Shown: positions 19,734-29,540, counted from the first letter of the stretch. The stretch: 64,000 nucleotides of DNA from Photorhabdus noenieputensis (GCF_018448935.1 NZ_RCWC01000011.1:1-64000), one strand, 5' to 3'. Translations and numbers: made by a program. Notes: generated by a model from the letters alone, not told the origin.

Positions 19734-21398
19734 TTAGTACTGCCAGTACAAACTGAATCCGGTTGTGACTGATGAGGTTTGGAAGCCATCCGGTTTGGAT
19801 AGCGGGATACCGGCAAACAGGTCATAGCTCACGCCTTTAAGACTGCCGCGACAGCCCAGAACGCCACCTGCCAGATGTTTTCCCAGTCGTTGCTCATTCC
19901 CCGGTCCGCCAATTTCGCCGTAATCCATGCCCATATATAGGGATTGACCATTCAGCGGTGTTTGCCATTCCAGTTCGTTACGGCTGTACCAACCATGATC
20001 TCCATTCAGCGTACGTTCGCCGTCAAATCCGCGTACGGTCCAGCGGTTGCCAATTGAAAATTGATCCTGTGGCGTCAACGTCCTGGCGCTTATTTGGCGC
20101 AGGTACTGGGTTTTGTAGACGAATGGCTGAGAAAATAGGGTAAATGGCGCAGAAAGTGCCGCAGAAAACTGGGTTGTTTTAATTAAGGCAGTGGCTTCGC
20201 CACGGACCTCTTCTGGCGCGGGCTGTGCCCCAAACCAGCGAGTTCCCCGCTGGTAAGTCACTCCGGCATCCAAGGTTGCACTACCGATGTAGTGACGATG
20301 AGATAATCCCAATTTCCAGCCAGCCGTTTCCCGGCGCTGTACGTCGATTTCCAGGTCATTAATGAAACTTTTGGATGTGCGACGATAAATTTCGCCGTTA
20401 ACCACAGTTTTCTGACTGGCGTTACGATGCAGGATTCGGCTGAGTTGGACATTCAGGTTTTTGCTTTCGCCGCTGTATTTGTCGTCTCCATTTGGTCTAG
20501 CTACCTTTTGGTTGTAATCGTAATTACTGGCAGTGATGCCTGCCATCCAGTATCCCACCGGTAGGGAGTAGTGGATGGTGTAGTTTTTGCTGCTGCGGCC
20601 AGAAGGGGAGTGAATATCGCGCCCACCGGAGATATAAAATAGATCACTCAACGCAAGAGGATTATCCAGATATAAAGTTAATCCGCCTTGGTAACGTCCG
20701 GTACTTTTAGAACCTGAATCGTCCAGATAACTAGCGAGTCGCCAGTGTCTTGACTGACGCCAGTTCAGCACGATATCGCTTTCTCCTAACTGTTCATTCG
20801 GTACAATTTCCATGTTGGCTTGAACAGTAGGAAAGCGTTGTAAATTTTCTAATCCCTGCTCAATATCCCGTAGGTCAAGCAGCTCCCCTTCACGGGGAGG
20901 GAATGTGGTTATCCGTTGAATATAATTGCCACTTTCAGCGGTATAGCGAATATGCCCAATTTTGCCCGGTATGATCATGAGTTTTAATGTCTTGGAATTA
21001 AGATTCTGACTGGGAGCTAATACTCTGCTCGTGACATAGCCATGATTAATTAACCGGTTTTGTATCCGAGTCATTAATATATTGATCCCTTGGGTGCCCA
21101 GACATTGGTTTTCTCCCTGTTGGGCTAAACGCTTTAGAGGTAACCAGTGAGGAAAATGTTCCGTGCCTTCAAGAACGACATGCGTAATGGGAAAGCAGGG
21201 CGTATCGTCAGGAAATTGAGAAGGTACTGCTGTTTCTGGAACAGACAGACGAATATCCGCCGGTGGCGGTGTTAATTGGGCTTCCAGTGCTTTCTGTCGT
21301 TCTTGTTGATGAATGAGTTGCTGATCTGAAATTTCGGCGGCTTTAACATCGGTAGTAACAATAAGAAAACTAGCAAAAATAATAACCTTTTTTTTCAT
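19734..21398 (-). CDS. TpsB outer-membrane transporter (ShlB/FhaC/CdiB family)
   Basis: Exports the adjacent TpsA across the outer membrane. The 554-residue form starts MKKKVIIFASFLIVTTDVKA, a good signal peptide. It is followed by a Gln-rich helix (H1 plug region), a ShlB-type POTRA domain beginning FPITHVVLEGTEHF, and a beta-barrel. The conserved barrel motif WTVRGFDGERTL is present, and the chain ends in an aromatic residue (SLYWQY), as expected for BamA-dependent barrel insertion. The start is uncertain: ATG at 21425/21422 would add nine residues before the signal peptide, and neither site has a strong ribosome-binding sequence; I prefer 21398 for the cleaner signal peptide. The gene lies 59 bp upstream of the TpsA gene in the same direction, so the two are almost certainly co-transcribed. 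Length matches the family (about 550-580). Confidence 0.92.
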   Translation of the reverse strand: MKKKVIIFASFLIVTTDVKAAEISDQQLIHQQERQKALEAQLTPPPADIRLSVPETAVPSQFPDDTPCFPITHVVLEGTEHFPHWLPLKRLAQQGENQCLGTQGINILMTRIQNRLINHGYVTSRVLAPSQNLNSKTLKLMIIPGKIGHIRYTAESGNYIQRITTFPPREGELLDLRDIEQGLENLQRFPTVQANMEIVPNEQLGESDIVLNWRQSRHWRLASYLDDSGSKSTGRYQGGLTLYLDNPLALSDLFYISGGRDIHSPSGRSSKNYTIHYSLPVGYWMAGITASNYDYNQKVARPNGDDKYSGESKNLNVQLSRILHRNASQKTVVNGEIYRRTSKSFINDLEIDVQRRETAGWKLGLSHRHYIGSATLDAGVTYQRGTRWFGAQPAPEEVRGEATALIKTTQFSAALSAPFTLFSQPFVYKTQYLRQISARTLTPQDQFSIGNRWTVRGFDGERTLNGDHGWYSRNELEWQTPLNGQSLYMGMDYGEIGGPGNEQRLGKHLAGGVLGCRGSLKGVSYDLFAGIPLSKPDGFQTSSVTTGFSLYWQY

Positions 21399-21425
21399 TA
21401 TTCTTTGGCATCCCGCACGCATCAT

Positions 21426-21862
21426 ATAATTTTTGGGGCGCTATTAGTCATGAATTTGACTTAATAATCAATATGTGGATATTAATCACTGATGTGATTG
21501 AAAAATACGGGTTGTTATAAATCTACAATAAAAACAATTGGATATGTTTTTGTTAGAAAATGAGCAATAATGGAAAATACTTTGTTAATTAATGAGTTAT
21601 GTAATTAATATTAGGTATTTTTAATTTAATTCTATATATTGATAAATATGTGATACATATCACTAAGAATATTATTATGTAAATATGGTTAAAATAACAT
21701 ATGAAACTATTTTCTTGGGTATTAAATGAATGAAGGATTTTTTTCTTTCAGGTAAGATTGATTATTTTTTATCAATTGCTGGCTGTTTATTTTTCAGCAA
21801 AGGGATGAAGTTTTAACTCATTGCTGATTGGGAAGTAAATAGTTTTCATTCTCATTTATTCT
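21426..21862. other. AT-rich intergenic region upstream of the TpsB gene
   Basis: No convincing coding frame on either strand. The region is very AT-rich and would hold the promoter of the tpsB-tpsA operon. Many TATAAT-like strings occur by composition alone, so I do not assign a particular promoter. Confidence 0.5.
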
Positions 21863-21970
21863 ATAGCGGCATTGAGTTTTATTTATTCCCTTTTGATTAT
21901 CAGAATCAATTCATCACGCCTTCCTGCTCCATTTGCGAATTGACTGAATAACAAAATAAACTGCCGCTAT
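21863..21970. repeat. 108-bp nested inverted-repeat element
   Basis: ATAGCGGCA at 21863-21871 is perfectly repeated in reverse as TGCCGCTAT at 21962-21970. Inside it, TCAATTC at 21906-21912 pairs with GAATTGA at 21937-21943. The nested arms suggest an elongated hairpin, either a small palindromic intergenic element or part of the 3' region of smp, which ends 36 bp away. No second copy was seen in the window. Confidence 0.45.
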
Positions 21971-22005
21971 TAGTTTCGATATCGAGATGATTTAACGAAA
22001 AGTTT

Positions 22006-22650
22006 TTACTCTGATTTTTCCTCTTCTTCACTTGATTTACTGTTGGCTGTCAGTAAATAAGGCGATTGTTGCCATCGACTTGGCGTTAATTGCAATAGGT
22101 TATGCGCCAGAATAAAACCAATTGCTAAAGCGAGTAAGATCATGATCCGAAGTAAGTTAGTCGTGTTATCCACCTGCTTGGACTCGGTTGCCAATTTGTG
22201 GGTATCCAGTGTCAGGCGCAGAAAACCTTTTGGCTCATCTTTTCCTGGGATGGGAACGACTATCTGGTAGTTAAAATAGCTGCCTGCTTTTTTACCATCC
22301 AAAGATAGACGATCCCGTACTGAGACGTTCTCTCCGCTATGAGCAACCTGTGTTCCATTGTTAAGATAAACACTGGCATCAAGTATGCGGCTGTTTGTTG
22401 TCAGATGATGCAAATTAGCCAGTATCTGCTCATTATTAAGATCTTTGCTGCCACTCTCCATATAATCAGATAAGCTGAATGCAACTTGTTTTGCCAAGGT
22501 TTTTGCCAATTCTTCAAATTGATCCATCTGGGCTTGTTGGTGAGAACGGCTAAAATAAGAAACGCCCTGCATTAGAAATACTAATAAAGCAATGCAAATC
22601 AATATAATAGCTGTTTTATGCAGTCGGAATTTTAATTTAGCTTTGATCAT
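22006..22650 (-). CDS. smp: Smp (YtjB) inner-membrane protein
   Basis: Membrane protein divergent from serB, as in E. coli. From ATG at 22650 it is 214 residues, the same length as E. coli YtjB/Smp. It has an N-terminal transmembrane helix (TAIILICIALLVFLMQGV), a periplasmic region of about 140 residues, and a second helix (LLRIMILLALAIGFILAHNLL), then a Glu-rich tail EEEEKSE. The chosen start is preceded by GGAAGAG; an open frame to 22722 exists but lacks family support. The biochemical function of Smp is not established; it is a conserved SMP-family protein. Confidence 0.88.
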   Translation of the reverse strand: MIKAKLKFRLHKTAIILICIALLVFLMQGVSYFSRSHQQAQMDQFEELAKTLAKQVAFSLSDYMESGSKDLNNEQILANLHHLTTNSRILDASVYLNNGTQVAHSGENVSVRDRLSLDGKKAGSYFNYQIVVPIPGKDEPKGFLRLTLDTHKLATESKQVDNTTNLLRIMILLALAIGFILAHNLLQLTPSRWQQSPYLLTANSKSSEEEEKSE

Positions 22651-22765
22651 AGTTATCTCTTCCAAGCTTTGGCTCATGCAATGTTGCCAGATGCAGTACA
22701 GAGAGGATAGTTTGAAGCGCAATTTTTTACTGTCAAATCATGTGGGATTACAGGAGTAGGGATTA

Positions 22766-23743
22766 ATGTCTAATAACCTGGCTTATCACTATTTGCCGGA
22801 AGAGGTCCATAAGTGGCCGGGATTACCACTTTCGTTAAGTGGTGAAGAAGTTATGCCATTGGATTACCGGGCTGGTGATAGTGGTTGGTTAATATATGGT
22901 CGTGGCTTGGATAAACAACGTATCAGCAATTTTCAGCATCGGCTTGGCGCTGCTATTGTCATTGTCTCTTCATGGCGCATTGATGATTATCAGGTAGTAC
23001 GTATTGCCGGGAATTTGACTACGCGTATTAAGCGGTTAGCTGATGAATGTCGGTTGGATGTGGTGCCTTTGGGGCAGATCCCTCGGTTGCGATCACCGGG
23101 TTTGCTCGTGATGGATATGGATTCAACGGCAATTCAAATTGAATGTATTGATGAAATAGCCCGTTTGGCTGGCGTAGGTGATAAAGTCGCTGAAATTACC
23201 GAGCGAGCGATGCAAGGAGAGTTGGATTTTTCTGATAGTCTGCGGGAGCGAGTTGCTCAGTTGGCAGGGGCTGATGCAGATATTCTGCGGCAGGTTGTAG
23301 AAAATTTGCCACTTATGCCGGGGCTGACCAGTTTGGTGCGTAAGTTACAATCCCTCGATTGGCATGTGGCAATCGCATCGGGTGGTTTTACCTATTTTGC
23401 CGACCATTTGCGTCAGAATTTACGTTTGGTGGCAGCGGCAGCCAATCAGTTAGAAGTAAAAAATGGCAAGTTGACAGGTAAGGTTATCGGGCCAATTGTT
23501 GATGCTAAATATAAGGCTGCCACATTGGTGAAGTTGGCGAAAAAACTGGATATCCCATTGGAACAGACTGTCGCGATTGGTGATGGCGCTAATGATTTGA
23601 AGATGATCCGCAAAGCAGGGTTAGGTATTGCTTACCATGCTAAACCGAAGGTTTATGCGCAGTCGAAAGTGACCATCCGTCATGCTGATCTCATGGGAGT
23701 ATTGTGTGTGTTAAGTGGCGGTCTCAAACACGAAGAGCGTTAA
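22766..23743 (+). CDS. serB: Phosphoserine phosphatase SerB
   Basis: Catalyses the last step of serine synthesis, hydrolysing phosphoserine to serine in the cytoplasm. The 325-residue protein has a variable N-terminal domain and a HAD phosphatase core: DMDSTAIQ with the nucleophile Asp at 117 and Asp at 119, then the Ser motif SGGFTYF and the metal-binding GDGANDLKMI. E. coli SerB is 322 residues. It lies 34 bp upstream of radA in the same direction, the conserved serB-radA arrangement. Confidence 0.97.
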   Translation: MSNNLAYHYLPEEVHKWPGLPLSLSGEEVMPLDYRAGDSGWLIYGRGLDKQRISNFQHRLGAAIVIVSSWRIDDYQVVRIAGNLTTRIKRLADECRLDVVPLGQIPRLRSPGLLVMDMDSTAIQIECIDEIARLAGVGDKVAEITERAMQGELDFSDSLRERVAQLAGADADILRQVVENLPLMPGLTSLVRKLQSLDWHVAIASGGFTYFADHLRQNLRLVAAAANQLEVKNGKLTGKVIGPIVDAKYKAATLVKLAKKLDIPLEQTVAIGDGANDLKMIRKAGLGIAYHAKPKVYAQSKVTIRHADLMGVLCVLSGGLKHEER

Positions 23744-23777
23744 TGAAGAGCGTTAATATAGTCTTTAGGAGTGCAGA

Positions 23778-25160
23778 GTGGCAAAAGCAGCAAAGCGGGC
23801 ATTTGTCTGTAATGAGTGTGGGGCGGATTATCCCCGCTGGCAGGGACAATGTAGTGCATGTCATGCCTGGAATACCATTACGGAGGTGCGCTTAGCCGCA
23901 GCACCTTCTTCCCGTAATGAGCGGTTTAGCGGTTATGCGGGAGATGCTGGCGTCAGCAGAGTTCAGAAATTATCAGAGATTAGTCTGGAAGAACTTCCTC
24001 GTTTTTCTACCGGATTTAAAGAGTTCGATCGGGTGCTTGGCGGCGGGGTTGTTCCCGGTAGCGCGATTCTGATTGGCGGTAATCCGGGAGCCGGGAAAAG
24101 TACCTTGTTGTTGCAGACGATGTGTCAGTTGTCTGCGCAGATGAAAACTTTATATGTCACTGGGGAGGAGTCATTACAGCAGGTTGCAATGCGTGCGCAC
24201 CGGTTGGGGTTGCCGGCTGATAATCTGAATATGTTGTCAGAAACCAGCATTGAACAAATTTGTCTGATTGCGGAGCAGGAGCAGCCAAAGTTGATGGTGA
24301 TTGATTCTATCCAGGTGATGCATATGGCGGATATTCAATCTTCTCCGGGGAGTGTCGCTCAGGTTAGAGAGACCGCGGCTTATCTGACTCGGTTTGCTAA
24401 GACTCGCGGTGTTGCCATTGTTATGGTTGGTCATGTGACTAAAGATGGCTCATTAGCGGGGCCGAAAGTGTTGGAACACTGTATTGACTGCTCTGTGATG
24501 CTTGATGGTGAAGCGGATTCCCGCTTTCGCACTTTACGGAGTCATAAAAACCGTTTTGGGGCCGTTAATGAGCTTGGTGTATTCGCCATGACAGAACAAG
24601 GATTGCGTGAAGTGAGTAATCCATCCGCTATTTTTCTGAGCCGTGGTGATGAAGTTACCGCTGGTAGTTCTGTCATGGTGGTGTGGGAAGGGACTCGTCC
24701 TCTGTTGGTAGAGATTCAAGCGCTGGTGGATCATTCAATGATGACCAATCCACGGCGGGTGGCTGTGGGGTTGGAGCAAAACCGGCTTGCTATTCTGTTG
24801 GCGGTTCTTCATCGTCATGGTGGTTTGCAAATGTCCGATCAGGATGTGTTTGTGAATGTGGTGGGAGGCGTTAAGGTGGCGGAAACCAGCGCGGATCTCG
24901 CTTTACTGCTCTCTTTAGTCTCCAGTTTTCGGGATAGGCCGTTACCCCGTGATTTAGTTGTATTTGGTGAAGTTGGGTTGGCAGGAGAAATCCGCCCTGT
25001 TCCCAGTGGACAGGAACGCATATCCGAAGCCGCTAAACATGGTTTCAAACGGGCGATAGTGCCTTATGCCAATATGCCAAAAAAAACGCTGCCAGAGATG
25101 CAAGTTTTTGGTGTGAAAAAGTTGGCGGATGCGTTATCTGTTATGGATGATTTTGATTAA
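23778..25160 (+). CDS. radA: DNA repair protein RadA (Sms)
   Basis: RecA-related ATPase that promotes branch migration during recombinational repair. It is 460 residues, the E. coli length. An N-terminal C4 zinc finger (CNECGADYPRWQGQCSAC) is followed by the RecA-like core with Walker A GGNPGAGKSTLL, the RadA-specific KNRFG motif (SHKNRFGAVNELG) and a Lon-protease-like C-terminal domain (SGQERISEAAKHGF). The start follows TTTAGGAG. The nadR start codon follows 13 bp after the stop. Confidence 0.97.
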   Translation: MAKAAKRAFVCNECGADYPRWQGQCSACHAWNTITEVRLAAAPSSRNERFSGYAGDAGVSRVQKLSEISLEELPRFSTGFKEFDRVLGGGVVPGSAILIGGNPGAGKSTLLLQTMCQLSAQMKTLYVTGEESLQQVAMRAHRLGLPADNLNMLSETSIEQICLIAEQEQPKLMVIDSIQVMHMADIQSSPGSVAQVRETAAYLTRFAKTRGVAIVMVGHVTKDGSLAGPKVLEHCIDCSVMLDGEADSRFRTLRSHKNRFGAVNELGVFAMTEQGLREVSNPSAIFLSRGDEVTAGSSVMVVWEGTRPLLVEIQALVDHSMMTNPRRVAVGLEQNRLAILLAVLHRHGGLQMSDQDVFVNVVGGVKVAETSADLALLLSLVSSFRDRPLPRDLVVFGEVGLAGEIRPVPSGQERISEAAKHGFKRAIVPYANMPKKTLPEMQVFGVKKLADALSVMDDFD

Positions 25161-25173
25161 ACAGGGGGGAGAT

Positions 25174-26409
25174 ATGGGCCAATTTGACTACCTCAAAGAA
25201 GCGATTAAACAGACAGGTTATACGTTGCAACAGGTTGCCGATGCAAGTGGTATGACCAAGGGTTATCTCAGCCAATTGATTAATGACAAAATTAAAAGTC
25301 CCAGTGCCCAAAAACTGGCTGCTCTCCATCACTATTTGAGGTTGCAATATCCTGTACAAAATAAAACTGTTGGAGTGGTATTCGGCAAGTTCTATCCATT
25401 ACATACCGGGCATATCTATCTGATTCAACGGGCTTGTAGTCAGGTGGATGAGTTGCATATTATTCTTTGCCATGACGAGCCTAGAGATCGGGAACTGTTT
25501 ATGAGCAGTTCCATGTCTCAGCAACCCACAGTGAGCGATCGTCTGCGCTGGTTGCTTCAAACGTTTAAATATCAGAAAAATATCCATATTCACTCTTTTG
25601 ATGAACAGGGAATTGAACCCTATCCACATGGTTGGGATGTGTGGAGTGACGGTATGAAAGCCTTTATGTCAAATAAAGGCATTAATCCAACTTATATATA
25701 TTCCAGTGAAACTCAGGATTCTCCCCGATATAAAGAGCATTTAGGAATTGAGACAATTCTTATCGATCCACAGCGCTCATTTATGAAAATCAGTGGTCGG
25801 CATATTCGCCAGGACCCATTCCGTCATTGGGAATATATTCCTACGGAAGTCAAACCTTTCTTTGTTCGTACCGTAGCGATTCTTGGTGGCGAGTCCAGTG
25901 GTAAATCCACGTTAGTTAACAAATTGGCAAATATTTTTAATACGACAAGCGCTTGGGAATATGGTCGTGATTATGTTTTTTCTCATCTGGGGGGAGATGA
26001 GATGGCGCTACAATATTCGGACTATGACAAGATTGCATTAGGGCAAGCTCAGTATATTGATTTTGCCGTAAAATATGCGAATAAGGTCGCATTTATAGAT
26101 ACCGATTTTGTCACTACTCAGGCATTCTGTAAGCGATATGAAGGACGTGAGCATCCGTTTGTTCAGGCATTAATTGATGAATACCGATTTGATTTGGTCA
26201 TTCTACTGGAAAACAATACCCCTTGGGTTGCTGATGGTTTGCGTAGTCTTGGCAGCGAGCAGGATCGTAAAGAGTTCCAGCAACTGCTGGAGGATATGCT
26301 GAAAAGTAATAATATTGAATATGTCAATGTGGATTCACCCGATTATGATCAGCGTTTCCTGCGTTGTATTGAACTAATTCAGCAACTTTTAGCGGCTAAT
26401 CCGAAATGA
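25174..26409 (+). CDS. nadR: Trifunctional NAD regulator NadR
   Basis: Combines an NAD-responsive repressor with NMN adenylyltransferase and nicotinamide riboside kinase activities. From ATG at 25174 it is 411 residues (E. coli 410). It has an N-terminal helix-turn-helix (TLQQVADASGMTKGYLSQLI), the adenylyltransferase nucleotide-binding motif GKFYPLHTGH and a C-terminal kinase P-loop GGESSGKST. The start is chosen for the GGGGGAGAT ribosome site and match to E. coli; the frame extends further up to 25129 inside radA without family support. Confidence 0.96.
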   Translation: MGQFDYLKEAIKQTGYTLQQVADASGMTKGYLSQLINDKIKSPSAQKLAALHHYLRLQYPVQNKTVGVVFGKFYPLHTGHIYLIQRACSQVDELHIILCHDEPRDRELFMSSSMSQQPTVSDRLRWLLQTFKYQKNIHIHSFDEQGIEPYPHGWDVWSDGMKAFMSNKGINPTYIYSSETQDSPRYKEHLGIETILIDPQRSFMKISGRHIRQDPFRHWEYIPTEVKPFFVRTVAILGGESSGKSTLVNKLANIFNTTSAWEYGRDYVFSHLGGDEMALQYSDYDKIALGQAQYIDFAVKYANKVAFIDTDFVTTQAFCKRYEGREHPFVQALIDEYRFDLVILLENNTPWVADGLRSLGSEQDRKEFQQLLEDMLKSNNIEYVNVDSPDYDQRFLRCIELIQQLLAANPK

Positions 26410-26475
26410 AACGTCAGTTGAATCGTTTGTAATTAGATTCATATATAATATTTTATATGATAAATTAATAAATAT

Positions 26476-26523
26476 ATATCCAATCACAATATGCGCTGTG
26501 GCTGGATATTTTTATTTTTTTTT
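26476..26523 (+). terminator. Rho-independent terminator after nadR
   Basis: ATATCCA at 26476-26482 pairs with TGGATAT at 26503-26509, with an inner CACA/TGTG pairing, followed by a T-rich tract to 26523. It lies 66 bp after nadR. Confidence 0.75.
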
Positions 26524-27087
26524 GTAAGTAATAAAATATATAACAGCTATTAATATTTTTGATACTTATATTGATTATTTATTTCTTGAATAAAAACAAA
26601 ATTAATAATTAAATACTTCCCGGTTGATTTATAAATAAAAGTTTTTGTATCTTTGATTGGTTGGGGAATAAGAGAAGGTTGATTTTTTTATTAATAATTT
26701 AATGTTCGATGTTTCGCTGTTATTATGATAATTAAATATTAATTTTAACATGTTGTTATGATATTAAGGTGTTTTTATCTATAAAAAATTATTTGTCTGA
26801 TGTTATTTTTTTATTTGTACTGACAAGATAGTTGCCTATTGTTAATGAATGGTCGATAGGAATGAGTTGATCTTGTTTAGTAAAATTTTGATTTTAGCAT
26901 ACAGATAGTCATTTGAAATAGTCACTGGTAGAAATATTGATATACTTTCAATTGAGATATTTCTTATATGATTTTCCCTCGTTTGTGTAATCTTATAATG
27001 ATGAATATCTGTATTTTTACGGATTGCTCTGGCTGTAAGAGTTACTGATAATGCCAGATTTCTTACACTATTAATTATGCTGAGATA
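26524..27087. other. Very AT-rich gap between nadR and the orphan ABC gene
   Basis: No supported gene. An 86-codon open frame on the minus strand (26842-27102) has no recognisable domain or clear ribosome site and overlaps the start of the ABC gene. The composition, much lower in GC than nadR or ettA, suggests that this gap and the ABC gene arrived together in a transfer event. Confidence 0.5.
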
Positions 27088-27834
27088 ATGAATTTGAATC
27101 AAATCGCTACGATTGAAGCCATTGATATTTCATATGGTTTTTCGAAAAGTAAAGCTAACCAGAAAATGATTTCAGACATCACTCTTTCTATTTTTCCAGG
27201 TGAATTTACTTTGATTAATGGGGATCTCTGTTCAGGAAAAAGTACTTTGCTGGCAATGATTTCTGGGTTATTGCCTCTCGACGGAGGAAAAATATTAATT
27301 GCTGATAATGAATTGGGGAGGATGAATAACTTCGAGTTAGATAGATTCCATTTGATAAATTGTGGTTTTATCTTTCAAAGAATTAATTTATCTAATGAAC
27401 TTACGGTCCTGGATAATTTGCTATTATCTCTCTCTTGTGGAATCACGGCTTCTCATCAGGGGGCAATAGTCAGGGCAACCAAGGCACTGAATATTGTTGG
27501 CCTGAAACACAAGAAAGATATATATCCCAAGGAATTACGTGATAATGAAAAACAACGGCTAGCAATAGCCAGTGCCATTGTGAAAAGTCCTCGGTATTTG
27601 TTTGCTGACGAGCCAACCCATTATCTTGATAATTATGACTGCCAAATAGCGATTGATATCTTAAATTTTATTGCTCATAACCAAAGAGGTACGGTTGTTG
27701 TGGCTTCACAGGATAATAGGCTTATCAAACATGCAGATCGTATTATTACTTTGAAAGAAGGAAAGGTTATCCATGATACGTATCTTACACACAACATAAT
27801 GAATAAGACTATGAGCTTATATCTAAATAATTGA
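27088..27834 (+). CDS. Orphan ABC ATP-binding protein, LolD/MacB-like, degenerate motifs
   Basis: A 248-residue ABC ATPase whose overall pattern follows LolD/MacB-type subunits. Walker A is GDLCSGKST, Q-loop FIFQRINLSNELT, Walker B YLFADEPT. Two catalytic elements are altered: the LSGGxQ signature is replaced by LRDNEKQR, and the H-loop histidine is Gln (VASQDNRLIKHAD where TxD/H is usual). No permease or periplasmic partner lies nearby. The ribosome site is weak (GAGATA). Composition is AT-rich compared with ettA and nadR, and the gene interrupts the conserved nadR-ettA neighbourhood, suggesting acquisition. It may be a regulatory or decaying ATPase; no function can be assigned. Confidence 0.75.
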   Translation: MNLNQIATIEAIDISYGFSKSKANQKMISDITLSIFPGEFTLINGDLCSGKSTLLAMISGLLPLDGGKILIADNELGRMNNFELDRFHLINCGFIFQRINLSNELTVLDNLLLSLSCGITASHQGAIVRATKALNIVGLKHKKDIYPKELRDNEKQRLAIASAIVKSPRYLFADEPTHYLDNYDCQIAIDILNFIAHNQRGTVVVASQDNRLIKHADRIITLKEGKVIHDTYLTHNIMNKTMSLYLNN

Positions 27835-27837
27835 GCG

Positions 27838-27865
27838 GAAAACGGCCTGTTGTCAGGCCATTTTC
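27838..27865. terminator. Bidirectional terminator between the ABC gene and ettA
   Basis: GGCCTG/CAGGCC with a TTGT loop, flanked by AAAAC on the left and ATTTT on the right, so both converging genes would read a hairpin followed by a T run. Confidence 0.75.
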
Positions 27866-27872
27866 AATATGA

Positions 27873-29540
27873 TTATTTGCTGATTCTCTTATATTTAATG
27901 CGATGTGGTTCCAGTGCTTCTGCTCCGAGAGTCCGCTTCTTATAGTCTTCGTATTCACTAAAGTTACCTTCAAAGAAAGTGACTTTACCTTCATCTTGAT
28001 AGTCAATGATGTGGGTTGCGATACGATCAAGGAACCAACGATCATGGGAAATAACCATCGCACAACCTGGGAATTCCAGCAAGGCGTTTTCCAGTGCGCG
28101 CAAGGTTTCAATGTCCAGGTCGTTGGTTGGTTCGTCGAGCAACAGCATGTTACCGCCAACTTGCAGCAGTTTAGCCAGATGCAGCCGTCCTCTTTCACCA
28201 CCAGACAACTCACCGACACGTTTACCTTGATCAACACCTTTGAAGTTAAAACGGCCAACATAGGCGCGACTTGGCAGCTCGAAGTTACCGATACGCATGA
28301 TATCCTGGCCGCCGGAAATCTCTTCCCAAACGGTTTTCTTATCATCCATGTTGTCACGGAACTGATCGACAGAAGCGAGTTTGACGGTTTCACCTAACGT
28401 GATGGTGCCTGAATCGGGTTGTTCCTGGTTGGAAATCATACGGAACAGGGTAGATTTACCGGCACCGTTAGGCCCGATAATCCCAACAATCGCTCCTTTT
28501 GGCAGAGAGAAGCTCAGATTATCAATCAGAACCCGGTCGCCATAGGATTTGGTTAGATTTTCCACTGCCAGAACTTTGTCGCCCATGCGTGGTCCAGGTG
28601 GAATGAACAGTTCGCTGGTTTCGTTACGTTTCTGGTATTCAACGCTATTTAATTCTTCAAAACGGGCCAGACGTGCTTTTCCTTTTGCCTGACGGCCTTT
28701 CGGATTTTGGCGAACCCATTCCAGTTCTTTCTCAATGGATTTACGACGCGCGGCTTCTGTTGCGGCTTCTTGAGCCAAACGAGCATCTTTCTGTTCCAGC
28801 CATGAAGAGTAGTTACCTTCCCACGGAATACCTTCACCACGGTCAAGTTCCAGAATCCAGCCAGCAACGTTATCAAGGAAGTAACGGTCGTGGGTAATTG
28901 CGACAACGGTACCTTCGTAATCGTGCAGGAAGCGTTCCAGCCAGGCGACAGATTCGGCGTCAAGGTGGTTAGTTGGCTCGTCCAGTAGCAGCATATCGGG
29001 TTTTTCCAGCAGCAAGCGGCAGAGTGCCACACGGCGGCGCTCCCCCCCGGAGAGATGCTCGATTTTTGCATCCCACGGCGGCAAACGCAGGGCATCAGCA
29101 GCGCGTTCAAGCTGGTTATCAAGGTTATGGCCATCGTGGGACTGAATAATCGCTTCCAGTTCACCTTGTTCTTTAGCCAGTTTGTCAAAATCAGCATCAG
29201 GATCAGCATAGGCTGCGTAGACTTCATCCAAACGAGTCAGCGCGTGTTTTACCTCGCTAACCGCTTCTTCCACCGCTTCGCGGACAGTGTGCTCAAGGTT
29301 TAATTTAGGCTCTTGTGGTAGATAGCCAATTTTAATTCCTGGTTGTGGGCGAGCTTCCCCTTCGATATCTTTATCGATGCCAGCCATAATGCGCAGTAAG
29401 GTCGATTTACCGGCACCATTCAGGCCAAGAACACCAATTTTTGCTCCCGGAAAGAAACTCAAGGAGATATTTTTCAGAATATGACGTTTCGGGGGAACAA
29501 TTTTTCCGACCCGATGCATGGTGTAGACGTATTGAGCCAC
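27873..29540 (-). CDS. ettA: Energy-dependent translational throttle protein EttA
   Basis: ABC-F protein that binds the ribosomal E site and gates the first elongation steps according to the ATP/ADP ratio. With a GTG start at 29540 the protein is 555 residues, exactly the E. coli length, beginning at AQYVYTMHRVGKIVPPKRH after the initiator. It has two ATPase domains (GLNGAGKST and GPNGAGKST; two LSGGE signatures; LLLDEPT twice) and the linker-arm region between them. An upstream ATG at 29594 would add 18 residues with no family support. The gene was formerly called yjjK. Confidence 0.95.
   Translation of the reverse strand: MAQYVYTMHRVGKIVPPKRHILKNISLSFFPGAKIGVLGLNGAGKSTLLRIMAGIDKDIEGEARPQPGIKIGYLPQEPKLNLEHTVREAVEEAVSEVKHALTRLDEVYAAYADPDADFDKLAKEQGELEAIIQSHDGHNLDNQLERAADALRLPPWDAKIEHLSGGERRRVALCRLLLEKPDMLLLDEPTNHLDAESVAWLERFLHDYEGTVVAITHDRYFLDNVAGWILELDRGEGIPWEGNYSSWLEQKDARLAQEAATEAARRKSIEKELEWVRQNPKGRQAKGKARLARFEELNSVEYQKRNETSELFIPPGPRMGDKVLAVENLTKSYGDRVLIDNLSFSLPKGAIVGIIGPNGAGKSTLFRMISNQEQPDSGTITLGETVKLASVDQFRDNMDDKKTVWEEISGGQDIMRIGNFELPSRAYVGRFNFKGVDQGKRVGELSGGERGRLHLAKLLQVGGNMLLLDEPTNDLDIETLRALENALLEFPGCAMVISHDRWFLDRIATHIIDYQDEGKVTFFEGNFSEYEDYKKRTLGAEALEPHRIKYKRISK

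Noticed and set aside
26842-27102. 86-codon minus-strand open frame in the AT-rich gap
   Set aside because: No domain, no good ribosome site, and it overlaps the start of the ABC gene; AT-rich noise is the simplest explanation.
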